Shown one piece after another: positions 44,601 to 52,710 of a stretch of 62,931 nt of DNA. The notes under the pieces were generated by a model. That model worked only from the letters and a program-made list of their open reading frames with translations, ran no database searches and was not told the DNA's origin. Where the stretch lies: the NCBI GenBank assembly GCA_021772075.1, contig JAETNQ010000019.1, positions 1 to 62,931 on the forward strand, written 5' to 3'. Each line of letters begins with the position of its first letter. Positions within the stretch are counted from its first letter, which is position 1. Position numbers and translations under genes: made by a program. This DNA comes from Lachnospiraceae bacterium. Lineage in GTDB: Bacteria > Bacillota > Clostridia > Lachnospirales > Lachnospiraceae.

Positions 44601-44855
44601 AAGCTGGAGAAAATGGGAGAAGAGTTAAAGAAAGCGCTGGAACAGTCCGATATAAAGACTATAAGCTTAAGTTTCGTATATAATAGCGGGCTGGATTTGT
44701 CCTCAGTTTCCAAGGCAGCGGCGCAGGCAAGGGAAGAAGCGGCCGGAGGGGATGGAAAACAGGGAATATCCACAAAGAAGTTATATGATGCGGCAAAAAT
44801 ATTTATTGGCTATATACAGAAAGGTGAAGGAATAAGCGATGAGAATAAGTTATAA
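41655..44855 (+). CDS. DUF6240 domain protein linked to flagellin
   Basis: 1066 residues without a signal peptide or membrane segment. It is mostly helical and acidic, with internally similar blocks of the kind PVTxENVxDVLQMY / PLTEEGLNTLYELR / PVTADHLMAAGLLM / EPTVRNLLSAM, which look like a repeated helical module. I recall the family as DUF6240, a large clostridial protein of unknown function found by flagellar genes. The C-terminal part (about 900-1010) is beta-rich and recalls FliK-like C-terminal domains. GGAGG lies eight bases before the ATG. It overlaps flagellin by 17 bases. Confidence 0.7.
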   Translation: MNIILENSRAENETRGVSASAAHGNVNKAGASHNGSRPGAVSGRGAFAWDVSGMAADNTAYGDRGKSMEDIMLDAGQMDVAAQRNYMAVMSNTMSDEDLAKLQEEGHHPGSTEIGTVVTILDEIKAALVKGGKNIAGYTDDLDVETLTEITGSTAMAEEIVKQFASYDIPVTKENVEDVLQMYATASKLSQPGEGTVKYMVQNHMEPTVDNVYKAQYSAAMDANKQGRGYYQDNAGYYAKKAEEYNWQQLRPQMEKVIENAGLEVSEETLADAKWLLEKGMPLTEEGLNTLYELRNMEMPGSIEEQIFMEKMVSSAAAAIADGKNAGAANLADGRTAAEKAAAYMEDVNSISDEAVDMVAGEGKRLNLRNLKAAQIQISLNISVKSYSVSLGGRRLMEEVRLQMTVEANIHLIKSGFSVDTAELEQLVESLKAAQKQAEEAMFGKTGWKETESASGVFRNTMAAVKGLGGMPAALVGKFAFQGRAQLEVRTSASYSESSGSFTLETAYREGAVLQAAYEKAGESYETLMTAPRADLGDSIKKAFRNVDDILKDMRLETSDYNRRAVRILGYNRMEISSENIEAVKTADTTIRRVLDKMTPAAVMQMIREGKNPLSMDMQELETYLDDRERSPQEDIEKYSEYLYKLERNHAVTEQERDAYIGIYRLFRQLEKTDGAAIGTLINQGAEPTVRNLLSAMRSNKKHGMDMKVDDGFGGVTSSYTGKSISEQIESGYYKKLASDIFDYLDGGKMNVVPSGGDIGLEEMAEALRNAEPDKGADQEYIREQAGEIRKAMTAEDTVIKELLSFGQPVTADHLMAAGLLMKERGKAAGRFYELAEETGKKAELDEAVRDVYESMTDGEPMKEAYERLNRTYADILEKAAYGQDNIGKIDLKEIGSLYKQIGFSAGMAREESYEVPVRIGGEMTSINLKIIHGREENGKVMLSMETAAYGKAMAQFSISVSRSGEYHLSGYVSCGNRDGLEKLEKMGEELKKALEQSDIKTISLSFVYNSGLDLSSVSKAAAQAREEAAGGDGKQGISTKKLYDAAKIFIGYIQKGEGISDENKL

Positions 44856-46008
44856 CGCACCGGCAATGGTGGCACACAATGCGTTGACGAGAAACGATAA
44901 CAGGCTGACAGAATCTTTGAAAAGGCTTTCTTCCGGCTTGAAGGTCGTAGAGGCGAAAGATAACCCGGCGGGAATGGCTATGGGAAAAAGAATGAATACC
45001 CAATTAAAAGGACTGTCCGTTGCGACACAGAACAGCAGCGATGCTATTTCGGCGATAGAGACGGCAGACGGCGCTCTTTCGGAAGTCCATGATATTCTGC
45101 AGAGAATGAACCAGCTGGCGGTCAAGGCGAGTACCGGTACGATCAGCGATGCCGACAGGGCGACGATTGAGGATGAGATCGTACAGCTGAAGGATGAAAT
45201 TACCCGTATCGCGGATACGACCCAGTTCAATGGGGAGACTTTGCTGAATGGAAATTTTGACTTGAGGGGATATACCAGCGATGAGAATGTGAAAGTAGGG
45301 TATTATTCGGACCAGGTGACGGCGGGGACGTATGTGATTGATAGTATACAGGTGGAGTTTAAGGACGGGGAGATTGATCCGGCTACGGTAAACTGCGTTT
45401 TGAATACAGCTGTGGGCGCGCCGAACGTCCAGTTTCCACAAGATGCTGCGGTTACGGCGTCCGGTAACAAATTAATTATTACAAGCCAGAAGAATGCAGA
45501 TTTTGAGATGACAATAAAGTTCGAGCCTCCAAAGGATGCAAATGGAAATGTTATCGATGGGAAAGTTCCTGCTGCAGCAGCAGCTACCAATGTGAGTGTC
45601 GATATCACAGGAATCGGCGCGATGACAATGCAGATTGGCTCCAATGAGGGCCAGGTACTGGATATCCGCATACCTACGATTTCTCTGGATGAATTGGGGC
45701 TTGAGTATACATCAGTGTCAACAATGGACGATGCGCGCAAAGCGATTGACAGCGTGGCAGGGGCTATTGCATATGTATCCGAAGCAAGAAGCCGCCTCGG
45801 CGCGTACCAGAACCGCCTGGAGCATTGCGTCAGCAATTTGGATATTATCAGCGAAAATATGACGGCGGCTTATTCCCGGATCATGGATGCGGATATGGCA
45901 GAAGAGATGACGGAATATACGACGATCCAGGTAATTTCACAAGCGAGCATGTCCATGCTGGCGCAGGCGAATGAAAGGCCAGCGCAGGTACTTCAGTTAT
46001 TGCAGTAG
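44839..46008 (+). CDS. fliC: Flagellin
   Basis: 389 residues. Conserved D0/D1 ends flank a variable centre: the N-terminus has LKRLSSGLKVVEAKDNPAGM and LNQLAVKAST-like NQLAVKASTGTISDADR; the C-terminus has YQNRLEHCVSNL, SRIMDADMAEEMTEYT and SMLAQANERPAQVLQLL. The extreme N-terminus (MRISYNAPAMVAHNAL) is slightly divergent from the common MRINHN form. The centre, about 140-300, is beta-rich. A cysteine in the C-terminal D1 helix (EHCVSN) is unusual for flagellin. Exported by the flagellar type III apparatus, none of whose genes is in the window. Confidence 0.93.
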   Translation: MRISYNAPAMVAHNALTRNDNRLTESLKRLSSGLKVVEAKDNPAGMAMGKRMNTQLKGLSVATQNSSDAISAIETADGALSEVHDILQRMNQLAVKASTGTISDADRATIEDEIVQLKDEITRIADTTQFNGETLLNGNFDLRGYTSDENVKVGYYSDQVTAGTYVIDSIQVEFKDGEIDPATVNCVLNTAVGAPNVQFPQDAAVTASGNKLIITSQKNADFEMTIKFEPPKDANGNVIDGKVPAAAAATNVSVDITGIGAMTMQIGSNEGQVLDIRIPTISLDELGLEYTSVSTMDDARKAIDSVAGAIAYVSEARSRLGAYQNRLEHCVSNLDIISENMTAAYSRIMDADMAEEMTEYTTIQVISQASMSMLAQANERPAQVLQLLQ

Positions 46009-46045
46009 GGTACTGTAGCAAAATTGTAAAGAAAGGTTCTGGAAT

Positions 46046-46522
46046 ATGACGAAGGAATTAAAACAGGAGTATACGCGGAGAATTACGCAGGCGAATAAAA
46101 CCCAGCTGATTACTATTTTATATGAAATGCTTCTGATTTATGTGGAAGAAGCTGCGGACGCGTATAAAAAAGAAGATCGCAGGGGATTCCGGGAAGGTAT
46201 CAGAAAAGCCAGGGGGTGTATCAATGAACTGATGGAGTCTTTGAATTTTGACTATGAGCTGGCAATGAATTTTCTGCAGTTATATCTGTATGTAAACAGG
46301 GAACTGGTAAGGGCAGAGGTCCGGAATGCCGAAGAACCTTTGGAAAATGTCAATCAGGTGATTAAAGGCCTTCATGAGGCTTATGTGAAACTGGATGAGA
46401 TGGATGCTTCCGGACCAGTTATGGAAAATGTACAAACGGTTTATGCCGGCCTTACATACGGCAGAAATAATTTAAATGAAAATTTAGCCGATCAGGGCAT
46501 TAATCGGGGATTCAGGGTTTAG
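46046..46522 (+). CDS. fliS: FliS-like flagellin export chaperone
   Basis: 158 residues, all helical. TQANKTQLITILYEMLLIYVEEA resembles the first FliS helices (xxSPxxLixmLYdgai), and the RGFREGIRKARGCINELMESLNF block matches its second helix pair. FliS binds the flagellin C-terminus and prevents early polymerisation. It follows flagellin by 37 bases with AAAGG upstream. The similarity is clear but not strong, so a divergent FliS is the best call. Its 3' end overlaps the convergent yaaL-like gene by 39 bases. Confidence 0.75.
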   Translation: MTKELKQEYTRRITQANKTQLITILYEMLLIYVEEAADAYKKEDRRGFREGIRKARGCINELMESLNFDYELAMNFLQLYLYVNRELVRAEVRNAEEPLENVNQVIKGLHEAYVKLDEMDASGPVMENVQTVYAGLTYGRNNLNENLADQGINRGFRV

Positions 46523-46771
46523 TTTTTCTTCAGGCAGCAAATTAATTTTTGCTGCCTGTTCTAATAAGAATTTATACCGTTTCAGGACGGAATTTACCTC
46601 ATAAATGTAGCAGTCGATCAAATCGGGGTCCGTTACGCTGTCAAAGCCGGCATAGGCATCTTCCAGAGCCCGCCGGGTTTTATCCAGGTCGGCCAGAATA
46701 TTGTTTTTTTGCAGTTCTTTTTCACTTACGGTCTGATGGTTGTAAATGGTCTGTCTAAAACATATTTTCAT
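46484..46771 (-). CDS. yaaL: YaaL/DUF2508 family protein
   Basis: 95 residues. The sequence LADLDKTRRALEDAYAGFDSVTDPDLIDCYIYEVNSV contains the DUF2508 signature (xxNFxxVTDPxLIDxxIYxxxA). In Bacillus yaaL lies between recR and bofA near the origin; its function is unknown. Here it is on the minus strand, back-to-back with bofA. AGAGG lies eight bases before the ATG. The 3' end runs into fliS on the other strand. Confidence 0.8.
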   Translation of the reverse strand: MKICFRQTIYNHQTVSEKELQKNNILADLDKTRRALEDAYAGFDSVTDPDLIDCYIYEVNSVLKRYKFLLEQAAKINLLPEEKLNPESPINALIG

Positions 46772-46907
46772 ACATATACCTCTTTTCCGATCATCCAGAA
46801 ATTTCCTCTTTTTCTAAGTATAGACGGGAAGAGCGTAAATATTCATGGAATATAAAAAAAGTACAGGTCATATATTGTAGTGGAATATGAGAAAGCGGAG
46901 GGTCGTT

Positions 46908-47180
46908 ATGGATAAATATATCGGCGGGATCATGATAGCGGGAGTGTGTATTTTTGTGCTTATGATCGGTGCGTTCCGAAGGAAAACGGAATGGATTATC
47001 AACTTTATTTTCCGTTCGGTAATCGGAACAGTGGCGGTTTTCTTTTTTAACGGATTTCTTGTTTCCCAAGGGCTTTCTATTGCGATAGGAATCAATTTGA
47101 TTACTGTATTGACATCAGGTATTCTGGGTTTTCCTGGTCTGCTTATGCTGTACGGCATAAATTTATATAAATTTTTATAG
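46908..47180 (+). CDS. bofA: Pro-sigmaK processing inhibitor BofA family protein
   Basis: 90 residues with three hydrophobic segments, ending GILGFPGLLMLYGINLYKFL, the BofA family C-terminal motif. In Bacillus BofA inhibits SpoIVFB during sporulation. The ATG at 46908 has CGGAGGG upstream; the in-frame ATG at 46887 lacks one. It is divergent from yaaL, its usual neighbour. Presence points to a spore-forming lineage, but sporulation itself cannot be judged from this window. Confidence 0.82.
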   Translation: MDKYIGGIMIAGVCIFVLMIGAFRRKTEWIINFIFRSVIGTVAVFFFNGFLVSQGLSIAIGINLITVLTSGILGFPGLLMLYGINLYKFL

Positions 47181-47363
47181 GAAATTTACAAAGTTTTATT
47201 TGTCTGTAGAAAAGGATGGACAAGGGAAAACTTTCATTTTATAATTTATTTAACAGTTCAAAATATTCAAGTATCCGGCACAGAGAAGGCCGGATAGTCA
47301 CAGGAACAGCATCGTTCCGATTTTCAACCAGATATACTTATAAAATATGCGATGGAAAGGGTG

Positions 47364-47885
47364 ATGTGTATTATTATTTTATTTTTTGTATTGGCAGGAG
47401 CGGCAATAACGGACTTGCTGTTTGACAAAATCTATAACGAATGGATCTTGAGCGCAATGGCGGCAGGCTTGTGTTATGCCGTCTGGAAGAATGGGGCAGA
47501 GGGACTGGCAAGGGCGCTGTTGTCGATGGCAATACCATTTGCGTTGCTTTATCCTTTGTTTCTCATAGGGGGGCTGGGAGCTGGCGATGTGAAACTGCTG
47601 TCCGTAGCAGGATGCTTCCTTACAGCTAAGGAGACTATCTTATGCCTTGGTCTGTCTTTTGCCTTGGGCGCCTTGTTCTCTTTGCTAAAAATGATTGCGG
47701 AAAAAAATTTTCTGCAAAGAATGAAATATCTGCTGCTGTATATGGCAGATGTTTTTACCAGCGGGGAATGGAAGTTTTATGAAGAGGACCGGAATGACAG
47801 GCAAAGGAGGAAAGAAGGAAAGATACACTTTTCCATACCTGTGTTACTGGGTATGGTAGTGTACAGGGGAGGAATATATTGGTAA
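47364..47885 (+). CDS. tadV: Prepilin peptidase 1 (A24, TadV/CpaA-like)
   Basis: A membrane aspartyl protease of 173 residues from the ATG at 47364 (177 from the ATG at 47352). The first catalytic Asp is in GAAITDLLFDKIYN and the second in GGLGAGDVKLLSV (GxGD). It would cleave the Flp prepilin and the TadE-like pseudopilins encoded downstream. It has about six hydrophobic segments. It overlaps the next gene by seven bases and opens the tad locus. Confidence 0.85.
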   Translation: MCIIILFFVLAGAAITDLLFDKIYNEWILSAMAAGLCYAVWKNGAEGLARALLSMAIPFALLYPLFLIGGLGAGDVKLLSVAGCFLTAKETILCLGLSFALGALFSLLKMIAEKNFLQRMKYLLLYMADVFTSGEWKFYEEDRNDRQRRKEGKIHFSIPVLLGMVVYRGGIYW

Positions 47886-48886
47886 AAAAGATTTTAGCGC
47901 TTTGTGATAAAGAGGAAAGTTATCTCAGGCATATGGCGGATTATTTGGGAAAAAAAGACATGCGGCCTTTCATGGTACGGGCATTTACGAACGCGGACCA
48001 GTTGAAAAAATTTACTGAAAAAAACAACGCGGAATTATTATTGATCGCGGAAAACGCTTATAGGGATGAGATAAAGGACTGGCCTATAAAGCATATTTTG
48101 ATTCTGAACGAAAGCGGAAATCTGGTTGGGACAAACGTGGAAAATATCAACAAATACCAGTCTTCCGAAAATATATTCCGAACGGTCATGAATTATTATA
48201 TGGAAGAAAACGGACTTGCCGGAAGATTGTCTACAGGAAACGGGATGAAGATTATCGGTAATTATTCTCCGGTCAGAAGATGCATGCAGACGACGTTTGC
48301 ACTAAGTATGGGGCAGATCCTGGCCAAAAAGCATAAAACTTTATACTTGAATTTTGAAAGTTATTCGGGTTTTGGATATTTGCTGAATAGAGAATTTGCT
48401 GCGGATATTACGGATGTTTTATATTATTTCAACTGTGAAAGGGAAAAACTGCCTTACCGGCTGGAGGGGATGATACAAACGATAAATGGCTTGGATTACA
48501 TTCCGCCGGTTCTGTCTTACAAAGATCTGACAGAGATAGAAGGAAAGGAATGGATCGAACTGTTTCGGGAAATCGAAAGGACCTCGGAATATGAATACTT
48601 GATTTTGGATTTGTCGGATCAGATGAAAGGACTGTTTGATGTGCTGCGAGAGTGCTTTCGGGTATTCACCATAGTAAAGGAAGACGGGTTCGCGGAAGCG
48701 AAGCTTCGGCAATATGAAGAAGTAATGAAGATGATGGATTATGGGGATATCGCGGCTAAGACGAAGAAATGGGCCTTGCCTGAGTTCTGCCGTCTTCCGC
48801 CGGGGCTGGAGCAGCTGACCCATGGTGAAGTGGCGGCTTATGTAAAAGAAATCATTGAGAAAGACATCTATACATATGAAGGATAA
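47879..48886 (+). CDS. tadZ: TadZ/CpaE-like localisation ATPase homologue (degenerate P loop)
   Basis: 335 residues. The N-terminal about 110 residues have a receiver-like alternating pattern (ILALCDKEESYLRHMADYL; ILILNES). The second half is ParA/MinD-like (YEYLILDLSDQMKGL as Walker B region), but where Walker A should be it reads IIGNYSPVRRCMQTTFAL, without the GKGGxGKT motif. TadZ proteins place the pilus machine at its site; many are poor ATPases. The TTG start has GGGGAGGA upstream and is coupled to tadV. Confidence 0.75.
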   Translation: MVKKILALCDKEESYLRHMADYLGKKDMRPFMVRAFTNADQLKKFTEKNNAELLLIAENAYRDEIKDWPIKHILILNESGNLVGTNVENINKYQSSENIFRTVMNYYMEENGLAGRLSTGNGMKIIGNYSPVRRCMQTTFALSMGQILAKKHKTLYLNFESYSGFGYLLNREFAADITDVLYYFNCEREKLPYRLEGMIQTINGLDYIPPVLSYKDLTEIEGKEWIELFREIERTSEYEYLILDLSDQMKGLFDVLRECFRVFTIVKEDGFAEAKLRQYEEVMKMMDYGDIAAKTKKWALPEFCRLPPGLEQLTHGEVAAYVKEIIEKDIYTYEG

Positions 48887-50093
48887 AAATAAAAAAGAAA
48901 AGCTCCGGGCAATGATCTTGGACAGGCTGGATTTTTCCAGGGAAATGCCGGATGAAGAAATAAAGGATATCATTGACGAATTAATCATTGCCCAAAGCAA
49001 GGAATTCTATATAGGGTTAAAAGAAAGAGAAAGATTAAGGCAGGAACTTTTTTATTCCATACGGAAGCTGGATATTCTGCAGGAACTGATCGATGATGCA
49101 GATGTAACAGAAATCATGGTCAATGGCACGGATGAAATTTTTATTGAAAAATCCGGCCGGGTTACGGGATACGGAATGGGGTTCGAATCGAAGGAAAAGC
49201 TGGAAGATGTAATACAGCGCATCGTGGCGGGGTGTAACCGGGTGGTAAATGAAGCATCCCCTATTGTGGATGCCAGGCTGGAAAACGGCTCCCGCGTGAA
49301 TGTCGTTCTCAGTCCTGTGGCTTTAAACGGCCCCATACTGACGATACGCCGGTTTCCCGACCGTCCGATAGGGATGGAGGAATTGAGGGAGTTTGGCAGC
49401 ATTACGGAGGAGGCGGAGCTGTTTTTATCCAAGCTGGTAAAGGCAAAATACAATATTTTTATAAGCGGCGGCACGGGTTCTGGAAAAACTACTTTTCTAA
49501 ATGCACTTTCTGCATACATTCCCAGAGAGGAAAGAATTATAACGATTGAAGATAATGCGGAACTTCAAATCAGGAATATCCCTAATTTAGTCCGTATGGA
49601 AACAAGAAATGCAAATGTGGAAGGATGCCGCCCTATCAGTATCCGTGATTTGATTAAGACAAGCTTGCGGATGCGCCCGGACAGGATCATTGTAGGAGAA
49701 GTGAGAGGAGGGGAAGCGATCGATATGATGCAGTGTCTGAATACGGGGCATGACGGTTCCATGTCTACCGGTCATGCAAATAGTTCCAGGGATATGTTGA
49801 GCCGTTTGGAAACAATGATTTTAATGGGAATGGATCTGCCGCTGGCGGCAGTCCGGCAGCAAATTGCCGCCGGATTGGACATTATTGTCCATCTGGGGCG
49901 TCTCAGGGATAAAAGCAGAAAAGTCTTGGAAATTTCAGAAGTGGAAGGAGTGGAAAAAAATGAAATAAAAATCAAACCGCTTTATCTGTTTGAGGAAGAA
50001 GGAGAAGAAAATGGAAAGATAAAAGGAAGATTAGTAAAAAAGGGAGAATTGAAATATGACGGTAAGTGCAAAACGGCAGGGATCACGGTTTAG
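48876..50093 (+). CDS. cpaF: Tad pilus assembly ATPase TadA/CpaF
   Basis: 405 residues from the ATG at 48876, overlapping tadZ by 11 bases. Type II/IV secretion ATPase with FISGGTGSGKTTFLNAL (Walker A), IITIEDNAELQI (Asp box), RMRPDRIIVGEVRGGEA (Walker B) and STGHANSSRDMLSRL (His box). It powers Flp pilus assembly. A frame extending back to a TTG at 48855 has no better start. Confidence 0.95.
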   Translation: MKDKNKKEKLRAMILDRLDFSREMPDEEIKDIIDELIIAQSKEFYIGLKERERLRQELFYSIRKLDILQELIDDADVTEIMVNGTDEIFIEKSGRVTGYGMGFESKEKLEDVIQRIVAGCNRVVNEASPIVDARLENGSRVNVVLSPVALNGPILTIRRFPDRPIGMEELREFGSITEEAELFLSKLVKAKYNIFISGGTGSGKTTFLNALSAYIPREERIITIEDNAELQIRNIPNLVRMETRNANVEGCRPISIRDLIKTSLRMRPDRIIVGEVRGGEAIDMMQCLNTGHDGSMSTGHANSSRDMLSRLETMILMGMDLPLAAVRQQIAAGLDIIVHLGRLRDKSRKVLEISEVEGVEKNEIKIKPLYLFEEEGEENGKIKGRLVKKGELKYDGKCKTAGITV

Positions 50094-50850
50094 GCTGTTG
50101 TTTTGGAAAAAAGGAGCTGCAGATGCCGGTCTTCTTAGTAAAAAAGACCGTATACAATGTGTAATAGAAGGCATTATGGTTATAGTTCTTTTCGCTTGGT
50201 TTTTTTACCGTTCCGTCCTGGCGCTGCCATTTTTGACCCCGGTTTATCTGTTATACCAGCATGAAAGACGGAAGGTGTTAGGAAAGAAACGGCAGAAAGA
50301 AGCCGCGGTTCAGTTTAAAGATGCCATTCTATCGGCATCGGCCAACCAAAAGGCGGGATATTCCATTGAAAATGCCTTTCAACAGGCATATGAAGATATG
50401 GATTTGCTATATGGAAAAGAGAGCATGATTTGCGAAGAATTGTATACTATCGTGGCAGGCCTAAAAAATAATGTACCGATAGAAAGTTTGTTATATGATT
50501 TTGGAAAGCGCAGCGGAGTGGAAGATATTATAGAATTTTCCCAAGTATTCGCCGTGGCGAAAAGAAGCGGAGGAAATTTGACGGAAATTATAGAAAGAAG
50601 CGCGTCGGTAATAGAGGATAAAGTAGAAACGGAAAAAGAAATACAGGTGGTAATCAGCGCAAGGCAGATGGAACAAAGGATCATGAATATAGTGCCTTTT
50701 GGAATTCTACTGTATATTAGCGCGGCATCAAAGGGATTTTTCGACATGCTTTATAAAAACGCCGCAGGGATCATAATTATGAGCCTTTGTATGGCAGTTT
50801 ATGTCGGAGCAGTTTTCTTGTCGGGGAAAATTACGGATATTGGGGTGTAG
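50056..50850 (+). CDS. tadB: Tad inner-membrane protein TadB
   Basis: 264 residues. N-terminal membrane pair, a cytoplasmic T2SSF domain (AILSASANQKAGYSIENAFQQAYEDM; FAVAKRSGGNLTEIIERSASVIEDK) and C-terminal membrane segments, as in TadB/GspF. It overlaps cpaF by 38 bases. A 152-base structured element separates it from tadC, with which it normally works. Confidence 0.9.
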   Translation: MTVSAKRQGSRFRLLFWKKGAADAGLLSKKDRIQCVIEGIMVIVLFAWFFYRSVLALPFLTPVYLLYQHERRKVLGKKRQKEAAVQFKDAILSASANQKAGYSIENAFQQAYEDMDLLYGKESMICEELYTIVAGLKNNVPIESLLYDFGKRSGVEDIIEFSQVFAVAKRSGGNLTEIIERSASVIEDKVETEKEIQVVISARQMEQRIMNIVPFGILLYISAASKGFFDMLYKNAAGIIIMSLCMAVYVGAVFLSGKITDIGV

Positions 50851-51002
50851 TGTGAGAAGTACTTCTAAAGCTCATGTCAGAGGGCATTTCGCTAAGAAGT
50901 ACGAGACTTGCTTCGCAAGTCTTTCTCACACCGAAGAACGCTGAAATACGGCGTTCTTCTCATGGATGATTTATGCCGCCGGGAGGCGGCATGGGGGTTA
51001 GT
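50851..51002 (+). repeat. Structured palindromic element, copy B
   Basis: Starting one base after the tadB stop: AGAAGTACTTCT (perfect palindrome), GACTTG-CTTCG-CAAGTC hairpin, TGTGAGAAG matched by CTTTCTCACA, GAAGAACGC-N9-GCGTTCTTC, then TGCCGCC-GGGA-GGCGGCA followed by ATGGGGGTTAGT. Nearly every base is in some inverted repeat. The last module recurs at 985-1026. It breaks the tad operon and supplies the GGGGG ribosome site used by tadC. Confidence 0.75.
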
Positions 51003-52442
51003 ATGATTATTTTGTATGGAATAGTGCTTGTGTTGTATGTATTGTTGTTTTTTCTGGCATTAAAGAGGAGAACTTCTATTGCAGGGGTTGTCTATGATCT
51101 TTGTATGAAAGGGAAAGTATTTCGGCAAAAGAGTGCCGGGGAAAGGCTGCCCATTCTGCATCCGGAAATCAGGGGAAAAAGAGAAAAGGAAAAAGGCTGT
51201 CTGCGTCAATTTTATATGGGAAAGATCCGTTTATTGCTTTTCCTGGTTTTTATAGGGGATATATTAGCAATATGCTTATTTGCCGGGGGGAGAATGGAAT
51301 GTGTGGTGACGGATGGAAAATACATGAAAAGGAATGGATATGGGATGGGAAGCAGGGAAACCGGTTTAGAGGCAAAGGTGGAAGGAAGCCAGGGAATGGT
51401 CCGGCAGGATTTTGTTATTGCTGTGGAGGAACAAAGATATGAAGAAGTGCTGGTAAAGCAAATGGCGGAAGAATTGTCGGAGGATTTGCCGGATAAGATA
51501 AAGGGAACAAATGCATCGATAGGGGAGGTGCGGAGCAATTTGGATCTGATGAGGGAAGTGGAAGGATATCCTTTTCAAATCGCTTGGGAAAGCGATGATT
51601 ATTCATTGATGGACTCCGATGGGAGCATAAACAATGAATCGGTTGGAGAGGCAGGGGAAGTTTGTAATTTAACAGCTGTATTTATTTATGGGGATTACAA
51701 AGAAGAATATAAGTTTCCTGTCCGGGTATTTCCGCCGGAATATTCGGAGGAAGAACTTCTGAAAAAAAAGATATCCGAATTGCTTGCCAGCAGGGAAGAA
51801 AGGGACCGGTACAAAGATAAAGTGGAATTGCCGGAGAGCGTGGATGGGAAAGGGATTATATGGAGCGAAAAGGCGGATGATGGCAGCGGATATATCTTTT
51901 TCTTGCTATGTATAGGCGCGGGAATTATTTATTTTATGCAGGACAAGAAATTGAAGGAGGAAATCGACAGGAGAAATCGCCAGATGCTTTTGGATTATCC
52001 CCAGCTGATCAGCAAATTTATGCTTTATCTGGGAGCGGGAATGACGATCAGGAGTTCTTTCAGGAAAATAGCTTCCCGTTATGCGGAAGAAAGGAAGGAA
52101 GACGGAGGATTTCATTATGTATATGAGGAAATGCTTCTGATATGCCATGAATTGGACAGCGGAATTTCTGAAACGGCGGCTTATGGGCATTTTGGAAAGA
52201 GATGCCGTCTGCCGCAATATACGAAGTTGTCAAATATTTTAGTACAGAATTTGAGGAAAGGCAGTAACAGCATATTAGATGCGTTGCGGCAGGAAGCGGA
52301 AAACGCTTTTGAGGAACGCAAAAATATGGCAAGAAAGATGGGAGAGGAGGCAGGAACAAAATTATTGCTGCCGATGATGCTGATGCTGGGTATTGTTATG
52401 GTATTGATTCTTATACCGGCATACTATTCCTTCTCTGTTTAA
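51003..52442 (+). CDS. tadC: TadC-like protein with large extracytoplasmic domain
   Basis: 479 residues, well above the usual about 300. Order: membrane segment (3-22), cytoplasmic part, second membrane segment (about 74-95), a hydrophilic domain of about 185 residues (beta-strand rich: QDFVIAVEEQRYEEVLVKQM; AVFIYGDYKEEYKFPVRVFP), a third membrane segment (SGYIFFLLCIGAGIIYF) and a T2SSF domain (LMLDYPQLISKFMLYLGAGM-like; GISETAAYGHFGKRC) ending with a membrane helix. The ATG at 51003 has GGGGG six bases upstream from the palindromic element. Confidence 0.8.
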   Translation: MIILYGIVLVLYVLLFFLALKRRTSIAGVVYDLCMKGKVFRQKSAGERLPILHPEIRGKREKEKGCLRQFYMGKIRLLLFLVFIGDILAICLFAGGRMECVVTDGKYMKRNGYGMGSRETGLEAKVEGSQGMVRQDFVIAVEEQRYEEVLVKQMAEELSEDLPDKIKGTNASIGEVRSNLDLMREVEGYPFQIAWESDDYSLMDSDGSINNESVGEAGEVCNLTAVFIYGDYKEEYKFPVRVFPPEYSEEELLKKKISELLASREERDRYKDKVELPESVDGKGIIWSEKADDGSGYIFFLLCIGAGIIYFMQDKKLKEEIDRRNRQMLLDYPQLISKFMLYLGAGMTIRSSFRKIASRYAEERKEDGGFHYVYEEMLLICHELDSGISETAAYGHFGKRCRLPQYTKLSNILVQNLRKGSNSILDALRQEAENAFEERKNMARKMGEEAGTKLLLPMMLMLGIVMVLILIPAYYSFSV

Positions 52443-52524
52443 AATAAAAAAGTTACATGAAAATCAGCAAAATTAGGATCGCGCCGGCTTTGTGCCTTAA
52501 AATAGCGCAGAAATGAGGTTGAAA

Positions 52525-52710
52525 ATGAAAAATAAGTTAAAAAATTTCAAGGAATTTATTTTGGAGGAGGATGGAATGGGAACCGTGGAAATCATTTTGA
52601 TTATCGTTGTCCTGATCGGTCTTGTGATCATATTTAAAAACCAGCTTCGCACATTGGTGACAAATGTCTTTAAAAAGATTACACAGGACAGTAATACGGT
52701 AATGTCATGA
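52525..52710 (+). CDS. flp: Flp-type (type IVb) pilin
   Basis: 61 residues. A basic leader ends at G17, followed by MGTVEIILIIVVLIGLVIIF: the G|xxxxE cleavage site with E22 at +5 and a hydrophobic helix, as in Flp1-like pilins. It would be cleaved by one of the two prepilin peptidases and form the pilus fibre. The ATG at 52525 is chosen (GAGG upstream); 52513 adds four residues. The stop overlaps the next start (ATGA). Confidence 0.85.
   Translation: MKNKLKNFKEFILEEDGMGTVEIILIIVVLIGLVIIFKNQLRTLVTNVFKKITQDSNTVMS

Noticed and set aside
47216-47425. 69-codon plus-strand frame before tadV
   Set aside because: Overlaps tadV, has no ribosome site and a composition without family resemblance; taken as chance.
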